Shown here: positions 1-5,145 of the stretch, piece by piece
How the letters are laid out: every line of letters starts with the position of its first letter
Position numbering within the stretch: position 1 is the first letter of the stretch
Source of the DNA: an uncultured Verrucomicrobiota bacterium
GTDB taxonomy: Bacteria > Verrucomicrobiota > Kiritimatiellia > RFP12 > UBA1067
Direction of reading: 5' to 3'
DNA: 5,145 nucleotides
Assembly (NCBI GenBank): GCA_946628745.1
Contig: CAMOXA010000116.1
Location: 1-5,145, forward strand
Translations under genes and position numbers: made by a program
Notes under the pieces: generated by a model
Told to the model about the DNA's origin: nothing
Databases searched by the model: none
Seen by the model: only the letters and a program-made list of their open reading frames with translations

Positions 1-15
1 GGAATCCATGGAATC
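1..15. repeat. Small imperfect palindrome / doubled GGAATC at window edge
   Basis: GGAATC occurs at 1-6 and again at 10-15, and TCCATGGA (5-12) is a perfect 8-bp palindrome that extends to 2-15 with one A-A mismatch. It abuts the outer end of the 22-bp array but does not share its sequence or phase. It is short enough to be chance, and the window edge hides what lies beyond. Confidence 0.3.
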
Positions 16-185
16 TGGACGGCGTCGGGCGGTTCGCTAGACGGCGTCGGGCACCTTCCTCGACGCCGTCTGGCACCTTGCTGGACGCCGTCCAGCACCG
101 GGTCCGACGCCGTCCAGCACCCTTCTTGACGCCGTCCAGCACCGTGCCCGACGCCGTCCAGAAAACCGCCCCGACGCCGCCCAGA
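14..185 (-). ncRNA. Candidate long 3'-UTR hairpin formed by the whole repeat array
   Basis: The array folds on itself around position 99. Bases 14-34 pair with 164-185 (20 Watson-Crick pairs, one mismatch 19/180, one bulged C in 169-172), and bases 37-54 pair with 144-161 (17 pairs, one mismatch 39/159). The pairing runs through the spacers as well as the cores. In minus-strand RNA the 19/180 and 39/159 mismatches become G-U pairs, and so does 35/163, leaving only 36/162 unpaired in about 40 positions. Inward of 55/143 the pairing breaks into GACG/CGTC blocks with central mismatches. The 5' arm begins four bases after the galactanase TGA. Plausible roles are protecting the 3' end of the mRNA, or terminating transcription by a mechanism not needing a U run, as no U run follows the stem. 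The structure is read from sequence; being an RNA element is inferred. Confidence 0.5.
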
Positions 186-187
186 AG
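15..187. repeat. Eight-unit, 22-bp-period tandem array with GACGSCGTC core, first two units inverted
   Basis: Unit cores start at 18, 40, 62, 84, 106, 128, 150 and 173. The step is exactly 22 bp except for the last, which is 23. Units 3 to 8 read GACGCCGTC followed by CAGCACC or a variant, then about six variable bases. Units 1 and 2 read CTGGACGGCGTC and CTAGACGGCGTC, the reverse complement of GACGCCGTCCAG, so they lie in the opposite orientation. The core is self-complementary except at its middle base. Units 4, 5 and 6 are identical over the first 16 bases; units 7 and 8 have drifted (CAGAAA, CAGAAG, and GCC for GTC in unit 8). As 22 is not a multiple of three and the array follows the galactanase stop, it is not a protein repeat. 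The phase does not continue into 1-14, so the left end is real. Function unknown; I do not recognise a named family. Confidence 0.9.
79..97. repeat. Perfect 19-bp palindrome within repeat unit 4
   Basis: TGCTGGACG is followed by a central C (88) and then CGTCCAGCA, an exact inverted repeat with nine-base arms. It is the only array unit symmetric over its whole length, because the preceding spacer ends in TGCTG. A one-base loop cannot form an RNA hairpin tip, so if used as is it would suit a dimeric DNA-binding protein; it may equally be a by-product of the array's inverted design. Confidence 0.6.
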
Positions 188-189
188 CG

Positions 190-1236
190 TCATCGCGAGA
201 ACGGCGCAAGGGCGGGCGTAGGCGTGACGAACCTGCCTTCTGCGGTGGAGGCGCCCATCTTGTAGCCGCGATCTTCGGGGAACGATTCCGGCTCCCAGTA
301 GAAAACGCCGCGGCACGACTTGACTTTTCGCGCGGCCTTTAAAAGCTCGGCGACCGCGTCGCGAGCGGAATCGAAAGGATGGGTCGGCATCCCGAACTCG
401 CACACGAGAGTAGGCTTGCGGTATTCGGAAGCGACGCGCGCAAGATTCGCCGCGCAGGCGGCGATGGACGGTCCCCAGTCGGCTGGCGGATACAGCGACA
501 CGCCGAAGATGTCGTAATCCACATTCTTTGCCGCCTCCAGGACGCCCTTCAAATCGTCCCACCGGTCGCCATGGTCGCAGTGGACGACAATCTTTGCGCG
601 CGGACACGTCTTCCTGACAGCCGCCGCGGCGGCGTTCAGAAACGCGGCGAAATTGTCATGGTTCTTTGCCGCCACGAGGCGTCTATCAACCATGACATCG
701 CGAAGCGCTCCGCTTTTGGAGGCGTCCTTGTCCCAGAGAAGACCAGGGCGCACCTCGTTGCCAATCTGCACCCAGGCGACTTCGGCGCCGGTCGCGCGCA
801 CGGCTTTGACGACGCTTGCAGTATGCTCGCCTATGGCCGCGACGAGACCGGGGCGGTCGAGGCCGGACCATCGCGCGGGCTTGAACTGCTTGCCGGGGTC
901 TGCCCACGAGTCGGAATAATGAAAGTCGAGCATGACGGGCATTCTCGACTTTGCGGCACGGTGGGCCTTGGCCTCAAGGTCCCTTCCGGCGTTCCAGCCA
1001 TCCTTCGGGTCGACCCAGACGCGCAACCGTACCGCGTTGAAGCCGAGCGATTTCATCAGCGCGAAGCATTCCGTCGTCTTGCCCGCCTTGTTGCGCCAGA
1101 CATAGCCGCGAGCCTCAAGCTCGGTCGTCCAGCTGAGATCCGCCCCCTTGGCGAAAACAGGCACGGCGGGCCTGGCGCATGGCGAGGCGAGAAGAACCGC
1201 CGCCGCGACCAGCGCCTTCTCGAGCGGAGTTTTCAC
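190..1236 (-). CDS. Secreted GH53 arabinogalactan endo-beta-1,4-galactanase
   Basis: This enzyme belongs to glycoside hydrolase family 53, which cleaves beta-1,4-galactan (type I arabinogalactan of pectin side chains) with retention of configuration in a (beta/alpha)8 barrel. With the GTG at 1236 as start the protein is 348 residues, normal for a single-domain GH53. In order: a signal peptide (KTPLEK, then a hydrophobic run to about residue 18; cleavage likely near VFA-K at 29/30); the family opening GADLSW (31-36); VRLRVWVDP (69-77); LDFHYSDSWADPGKQ (103-117); VQIGNEVRPGLLW (156-168) with Glu161 as the acid/base; and LVCEFG (277-282) with Glu280 as the nucleophile, then FYWEPE (312-317). A GTG at 1266 would add ten residues, but the 1236 start gives a cleaner signal peptide and a GTGA overlap with the esterase stop. 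No binding module or anchor is seen. The 22-bp repeat array begins within a few bases of its stop. Family and catalytic residues are clear. Confidence 0.95.
   Translation of the reverse strand: MKTPLEKALVAAAVLLASPCARPAVPVFAKGADLSWTTELEARGYVWRNKAGKTTECFALMKSLGFNAVRLRVWVDPKDGWNAGRDLEAKAHRAAKSRMPVMLDFHYSDSWADPGKQFKPARWSGLDRPGLVAAIGEHTASVVKAVRATGAEVAWVQIGNEVRPGLLWDKDASKSGALRDVMVDRRLVAAKNHDNFAAFLNAAAAAVRKTCPRAKIVVHCDHGDRWDDLKGVLEAAKNVDYDIFGVSLYPPADWGPSIAACAANLARVASEYRKPTLVCEFGMPTHPFDSARDAVAELLKAARKVKSCRGVFYWEPESFPEDRGYKMGASTAEGRFVTPTPALAPFSR
1233..1236 (-). other. GTGA stop/start overlap coupling esterase and galactanase
   Basis: On the minus strand the last esterase codon AAG is followed by TGA, and the same bases contain GTG, which opens the galactanase signal peptide (GTG AAA ACT CCG). 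The four-base overlap is a typical sign of translational coupling. No strong Shine-Dalgarno motif is visible just upstream (GTTCTTCCAA precedes the GTG), which fits re-initiation by the terminating ribosome. The overlap is read directly; the coupling is inferred. Confidence 0.7.
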
Positions 1237-2201
1237 TTGGAAGAACCGGCGAACTGCGCCAGCCACCCGGCCGCTTCATGGCACCACACGTCTGTAGCCT
1301 TGCCGAGCCGGCGCAGTCCGTAGCCGTGGCCGCCGTTTGGATATATGCGGGCGACAGACGCGACCCCCGCCCTTTTAAGCGCGAAGTCCAGTCCCACCGT
1401 CGTCTCGATTTCGCAGAAGTCGTCGATGGACTGCACGATGTAGGCGGGAGGAGTCTCCGCGTCGACAGGGTAGGCGGGCGACAGCCCGATGGTTTTGCGC
1501 CAGCCGCCGGAGGTATCCGCCGCCTTGTTGCGCGGCCTTAGATCCCACGGATAGATGGGCATCATGAAATCGGGCCGGCACGGCAGATCGTCGGCCTCGT
1601 CGACGCGTTCGTACACGCGCTTTCTCCAGTTTGTCGAAAGGCGGACGGCGAGATTGGCGCCGGCGGAAAATCCAATGACGCCGATTCGCGAAGGGTCGAT
1701 ATTGTACTTGGACGCGTCGCGCCTCAAGATGCCCATGGTCCGCTGCGCGTCGGCCAAGGCGCCGTCGCGATCGTCAGTGCGATACAAGAGGACGGCGGCA
1801 GAGAAGCCGAGCGAATTGAGCCAGGCGGCAACTTCGGTTCCCTCCTTGTTCCATCCGAGAACGTGATAGCCGCCGCCCGGGAACACGACCACGGCCGGAC
1901 GCGGACCCTCGCCCTTTGCCGGGAAGAACGAGAACTGCGGATTGATCACGCTGCCGATCACAAGGTTGCTTGAATCGAGTTCTCTCTCGGTAAAGGCGAA
2001 CGGGGTTGTTTCCGCGCCGGGCTTAAGTCTTTCGACGGGCCAAAGCCTTACGTCGGTGGAAGTATCGTGCTTCCACAGCCGTTCGGTCAACGCCGCCTTT
2101 TTCTCCGGCGTCGAAACGTCCGCGGCGTAGGGTTTGGGATATGCGCCCGCGGCATAAACCGCCAGCGCGCCAAATGCGACTGCAATAATCTGATTTTTCA
2201 T
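1233..2201 (-). CDS. Secreted alpha/beta-hydrolase esterase (BD-FAE / acetyl-xylan-esterase-like)
   Basis: This 322-residue protein is a serine esterase of the Aes/BD-FAE type, which removes acetyl or feruloyl groups from plant polysaccharides. It starts with a signal peptide (MKNQ, then a hydrophobic stretch to about residue 18) with a likely signal peptidase I site after A-G-A (18-20), so it is probably periplasmic or secreted. The oxyanion-hole loop is PGGGY (108-112), with Pro where many relatives have His, as is usual in this subgroup. The nucleophile elbow GFSAG (177-181) gives Ser179; the acid is probably Asp261 in QSIDDF; the base is His292 in NGGHGYG. Length and motif spacing look complete. 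The ATG at 2201 is chosen because it directly precedes the signal peptide, although no good Shine-Dalgarno sequence lies before it. The stop overlaps the galactanase start, so the two enzymes are probably made together. Exact substrate (acetyl versus feruloyl, galactan versus xylan) cannot be read from sequence; a general carbohydrate esterase is the alternative. Confidence 0.9.
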   Translation of the reverse strand: MKNQIIAVAFGALAVYAAGAYPKPYAADVSTPEKKAALTERLWKHDTSTDVRLWPVERLKPGAETTPFAFTERELDSSNLVIGSVINPQFSFFPAKGEGPRPAVVVFPGGGYHVLGWNKEGTEVAAWLNSLGFSAAVLLYRTDDRDGALADAQRTMGILRRDASKYNIDPSRIGVIGFSAGANLAVRLSTNWRKRVYERVDEADDLPCRPDFMMPIYPWDLRPRNKAADTSGGWRKTIGLSPAYPVDAETPPAYIVQSIDDFCEIETTVGLDFALKRAGVASVARIYPNGGHGYGLRRLGKATDVWCHEAAGWLAQFAGSSK

Positions 2202-2255
2202 ATGTTCAGCGTACCGTTTTGATTTTATGTCGAAACCCTTTCGCCATCCGCCGCG
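2202..2255. other. Short intergenic gap between the CotH-like gene and the esterase
   Basis: These 54 bases are about half A+T, less GC-rich than the genes around them. On the minus strand there are AT-rich runs (ACATAAAATC, then AAAACGGTAC) just before the esterase ATG. I see no convincing -35/-10 pair, no GC hairpin followed by a T run, and no Shine-Dalgarno motif within 5-12 bases of the ATG. The simplest reading is a spacer inside a transcript shared by all three genes; a weak internal promoter cannot be excluded. Confidence 0.5.
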
Positions 2256-5145
2256 TCAGCGAGTCAAGACCGCCTTGTAGAAGCGGGCGTCGTCAAGATT
2301 GCCGTCGGACCACTCGCCGCCGTTTTCAAGACTGCGGGACCCGAAAACCGTGATCCTGCCGTTGTACTCGCCTTCTATCACAGGAACTTCACCCGGGACA
2401 ATCCGGTCGAAGCCGAATTCCGCCTTGGCCTTTTCGACTTCGCCGGCTGTGGCCGGGCAGTTGAGCAGATAGGCGGCCGCCCCGAGCGTCAGCGGATTGC
2501 CCGCCGCGTCAAACGCCATCTCCTGGACGAGCCGTCCGCCGAATTCGACGCCTTGCGTCTTCGCCCAGCGCGCCAGTTTTCTCAGCTCTGGCGCGTCGGC
2601 TCCGGCAAACGCCCCGGCGGTTATGTTGAAATCGGCGGCGGTCGCCCCGTCAGGTATCGCTGTGTCCGGATTCTCCGGCCAGTCGATCCATTTCGGCTTC
2701 CAGTCGTCTGTAGTTTTCGCCTCGGGGCCGAATGTCTTCGCGATGAAACACGCGCCGGTGCCGTCGCACGCGCCGCCCCACCAGCCGGCGTCGAGGAATA
2801 CGTCCTGGACGAGCGTCGCACCGTCCGCCGCGTAGATGCGAAGTCCGACCTGGCTGTTCGTGAGCTTGCCGCCGGCAGGGAACGAAGACGCCGCGATTTT
2901 CAGCGACTCGCCGGGCATGAGGCTCGCATCCGCGCCGAACACATAGATAAGGGACGGGTCGGCCTCCGACTTCTTCTTTGCGTTCCAGGCGACAATCTTC
3001 ACACCGTCAAGCGCGACCACTCCGGGAGCAATGTTTGTGACAACCAGATAGTCGCCGCCATCTCCATCCGCCGCCGAAGTCATCGCTTCCAGCAGACGAA
3101 GCCCTTCGACCGGGGTCGATTTCGGCATCGCGCCCTTCACTGCAACCGCCGCGAATGCGCTCCATTCACCGCTCGTCGACAGAACGCGCGCGCCGATCTC
3201 AAGGCCTTCGGGCGGCACTGAGATACCGCCTTCAACGTTGCCTGCCTTGGCATAGGACAGCTCGAGGTTCCACCATGCGTCGGACGAGCCGGCATTGCAC
3301 TGGTGGACTTCGACGGCGATTACGTTGTCGCCTTCGACAAGCGTCCCGGCGGGGAACGAGAATGTCGCTTCCTTCTCGCCCATGTTTGTCGCCGTCGAAA
3401 ACGCGCCGTACGCGGTCGAATTGACCTGGTCGCGCCCCGCCTCGACGCCGTTGATGTAGACGACATAGCCGTCGTCGCAGTCGAGCGAAGCCTTGAGCGA
3501 CGTCATCGACTCCGCGCCGGCCGGCATCTCGAAAGTTCTGCGGAAATAGAACGTCGTCACCTGAGTGCCGGACGAGCCTCCGCCGACATACCTGTTCAAA
3601 GCCGTCGGGAACGCAACGTTGTTGGCGAAGCCGAGGCGGCTCGGGCCGGACTTCCACGACGTGTCGGCATAGTCGGGCGCCGCCCAGTTTTCTGCAGGCT
3701 TGGCGCCTTCGTCGAAGTATCTCCAGACGTCGCCTTTCGCTATCACGGGGACGTAGACCGGCTCGGGCGACGCGCCGGAGTATTCGATTGCGCCGGAGGC
3801 GGGATTGCCGTCCTCGCCGAGCGGGTCGCTGCCGTCGATCGTGTAGTAGACCGTTCCCGAATCGCCGCCCGAGAGGTAGAGCATTTCGTCCGCGGCGATG
3901 GTAGTGCCGTCGGCCACGGGCGCGCCTGCGCCGTCCATCGCCACGGGCGCGTCGATCTGCGGATACCACCCGCGCCTCTTGTACTCGGCCAGGAGGTACG
4001 GCAGTCTCTTTCTGATGAAGTCGATGCGGTCGTTACAGCTCTTTAGCCACGTCTCGCGCGTACGCTTGGTGTCGTACTGATGTCCCCAGCGCGCCGATTC
4101 GGCCACGACCGCGTCGTCGATCTCGGCCATGCGTGCGCGGTAGCGCGCCTCCGCCGCGGGCGCGGTGAGCGCGCCGCCTTCCTTGACCATGTGCTTGTAC
4201 ACGAGGTCGGCGAAGATGCGGCGGTATTCGGCGTTGGACATCAGCTCGTAGTTGAGCAGATTCGGATTGAAGTTGCCTAGCGAGCGGAGGTCGCGGTCGG
4301 GGTTCGCGTGCTCCGGAGTGCCCCAGATGAGCGATTTAACCTGTTTTACGCCGCCGCCGAAGCCCATCGAATGCTCCGCGTCGTGGCGGTTCCAGAGAAA
4401 GCCGTCCAGCCTGCCTTCGCCGTCGTTGCGGTTGCGGAAGCCGATGATGTTGTTCGCCATGCCGCCGCTATTGACGGGCGAGTCGGAGTCCTCGGTGAAA
4501 TGAACCGTGAGGATGTGCTCGATAAGGTTCGTGACATTAAGGAGTACAGGATACTCCGGGTTGCGCGTACCGTCGGGGTTGAGCCCGAGCACCTTGTTGA
4601 AGTTCGCCTCATGGCCTTCGCCGTACCCTTCCTGCGTCGTGATGCGCCACAGCTCGGTCCAGGCGGCCGGCTCGCCTTCGACAATGCCGGTGTTGTAGCC
4701 GGGCTGCGACGTGCGCACGACGTCATAGTTCGCCGCCGCGCCGCCGTTGTAGCTCGCGGCATAATTGTCGTCAACGCGCTCCTCGGTCTGGTAGAGCCCC
4801 CAGTAGACGCCGTTGATGAAGAGGTGGTAGTAGCGGCTGCGGTTGTAAGTCTTGCCCATCGCGCCTTCCGAGTCGCGCGAGAAGCATTCGTGTATGAACG
4901 TGTCGCCGCTGTCGTTGTTCGCCCATGCGTAGTTCTGCGACGTGCGGAAGTCGATCTTCTCGAATTCATCCGCGCCTTCGTCGCCGAACAGCGGATGCTC
5001 CAGCGTGCCCATGCCGTACTCGCTGCGGAAGAAAAGACGGAACGAATGCTTTGGATAGCCTGCGCCGCGGCTGAACGCGCCGCGGATGCGCAGGCCCGCG
5101 GGAACGGTAAACCCGTCGGCGGGGTCCATCGGATTTATCTGCTCG
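2256..5145 (-). CDS. CotH-like multidomain secreted/surface protein, 5'-truncated by window edge
   Basis: The frame stays open past the first in-window ATG (5129) to the right edge (codons for E-Q-I-N-P precede it), and that Met lies inside the CotH fold, so the start is outside the window. Counting from that Met (957 residues), I see: a CotH-like domain, about 1-385, with LRIRGAFSR (13-21), KHSFRLFFRSEYG (27-39), INGVYWGLYQTEERVDDNY (105-123) and LWNRHDAEHSMGF (245-257), the block matching the family's conserved Asp/Ser motif; a chitobiase-C-terminal/Fn3-associated strand set with VYYTIDGSDP (427-436); a galactose-binding-like jelly roll, about 463-627 (DDGYVVYINGVEAGRD, NVIAVEVHQ); the closing strands of the interrupted module (IGARVLSTSGEWSAF, 645-659); a lamin-tail-like domain, about 674-808; and a tail, 815-957, with no family I can name. 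Bacillus and fungal CotH members are secreted kinases or invasins; the role in environmental bacteria is unknown. It is first in the visible gene string, 54 bp before the esterase. The CotH assignment is firm; the function is not. Confidence 0.88.
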   Translation of the reverse strand, partial: EQINPMDPADGFTVPAGLRIRGAFSRGAGYPKHSFRLFFRSEYGMGTLEHPLFGDEGADEFEKIDFRTSQNYAWANNDSGDTFIHECFSRDSEGAMGKTYNRSRYYHLFINGVYWGLYQTEERVDDNYAASYNGGAAANYDVVRTSQPGYNTGIVEGEPAAWTELWRITTQEGYGEGHEANFNKVLGLNPDGTRNPEYPVLLNVTNLIEHILTVHFTEDSDSPVNSGGMANNIIGFRNRNDGEGRLDGFLWNRHDAEHSMGFGGGVKQVKSLIWGTPEHANPDRDLRSLGNFNPNLLNYELMSNAEYRRIFADLVYKHMVKEGGALTAPAAEARYRARMAEIDDAVVAESARWGHQYDTKRTRETWLKSCNDRIDFIRKRLPYLLAEYKRRGWYPQIDAPVAMDGAGAPVADGTTIAADEMLYLSGGDSGTVYYTIDGSDPLGEDGNPASGAIEYSGASPEPVYVPVIAKGDVWRYFDEGAKPAENWAAPDYADTSWKSGPSRLGFANNVAFPTALNRYVGGGSSGTQVTTFYFRRTFEMPAGAESMTSLKASLDCDDGYVVYINGVEAGRDQVNSTAYGAFSTATNMGEKEATFSFPAGTLVEGDNVIAVEVHQCNAGSSDAWWNLELSYAKAGNVEGGISVPPEGLEIGARVLSTSGEWSAFAAVAVKGAMPKSTPVEGLRLLEAMTSAADGDGGDYLVVTNIAPGVVALDGVKIVAWNAKKKSEADPSLIYVFGADASLMPGESLKIAASSFPAGGKLTNSQVGLRIYAADGATLVQDVFLDAGWWGGACDGTGACFIAKTFGPEAKTTDDWKPKWIDWPENPDTAIPDGATAADFNITAGAFAGADAPELRKLARWAKTQGVEFGGRLVQEMAFDAAGNPLTLGAAAYLLNCPATAGEVEKAKAEFGFDRIVPGEVPVIEGEYNGRITVFGSRSLENGGEWSDGNLDDARFYKAVLTR

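Noticed and set aside
1..185. Classical Rho-independent terminator after the galactanase
   Set aside because: The hairpin potential is strong, but no T run follows it on the minus strand (the sequence continues as TTCCATGGATTCC).
15..187. CRISPR array
   Set aside because: The period is 22 bp with only about six variable bases, far too short for spacers; repeats vary and change orientation, and no cas gene is present.
15..187. Plasmid iterons / replication origin
   Set aside because: A 22-bp step fits iterons, but units 1-2 are inverted, no Rep gene or AT-rich melting region is visible, and the array sits directly at the 3' end of an operon.
1170..1185. Lipoprotein lipobox at LLASPC in the galactanase leader
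   Set aside because: Pro directly before the Cys does not fit the lipobox, and a signal peptidase I site further on is more likely.
379..1323. 314-codon + strand frame opposite the galactanase, and similar + strand frames at 1179-1541, 2553-3221 and 3303-4046
   Set aside because: Each is antisense to a gene with clear family motifs; the translations are rich in Arg/Ala with no recognisable domain, typical shadows in GC-rich DNA.
2202..2255. Promoter for the esterase-galactanase pair
   Set aside because: A CATAAAAT stretch resembles a -10 box, but no -35 element lies at the right distance; the gap is too short and ambiguous to call.
3232..3969. 245-codon minus-strand frame inside the CotH gene, and the 207-codon one at 4346-4969
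   Set aside because: Both are out of frame with the CotH protein, whose motifs run uninterrupted through these regions; the alternatives are low-complexity Arg- or Thr/Ala-rich.
5127..5129. ATG at 5129 as the real start of the CotH-like gene
   Set aside because: The frame stays open upstream to the window edge, the Met is followed at once by CotH core sequence, and no signal peptide is present.

Overview
The window is a GC-rich stretch with three protein genes, all on the minus strand and closely packed. The + strand open frames are antisense shadows. All three products look exported. Two have clear signal peptides, and the third, cut by the window edge, is built from extracellular-type modules. 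The mix (CotH-like domain plus lamin-tail-like and jelly-roll modules, a GH53 galactanase, a secreted BD-FAE-type esterase, weak or absent Shine-Dalgarno sequences) suggests a polysaccharide-degrading member of the PVC group, perhaps a Kiritimatiellota/Verrucomicrobiota bacterium. That assignment is an inference from protein style; no marker gene is present.

Layout in transcription order (right to left). (1) 5145-2256: the 3' part of a large CotH-family surface protein whose true start lies beyond the right edge. (2) A 54-bp gap, less GC-rich than the genes. (3) 2201-1233: a secreted alpha/beta-hydrolase esterase with a complete apparent catalytic triad. (4) 1236-190: a secreted GH53 endo-beta-1,4-galactanase. 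Its most likely start is the GTG at 1236, which overlaps the esterase stop codon in a GTGA junction, so the two enzymes are probably translationally coupled. (5) 187-15: immediately after the galactanase stop, a non-coding array of eight units with a strict 22-bp period.

The enzyme pair makes sense as a galactan/pectin-side-chain module: the galactanase cuts beta-1,4-galactan and the esterase removes acyl groups (acetyl or feruloyl) that would block it. The CotH protein could be a surface partner, but its role is unknown.

The most unusual part is the array at 15-187. Its units share a GACGSCGTC core that is nearly its own reverse complement. The first two units are inverted relative to the other six, and the whole stretch 14-185 forms one long imperfect palindrome centred near position 99. 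The outer 40 or so base pairs match even through the otherwise variable spacers. The few substitutions in that outer stem become G-U pairs only in RNA read from the minus strand, the operon's sense strand. This points to a structured RNA at the 3' end of the operon rather than a plain DNA minisatellite. I do not recognise it as a named element.
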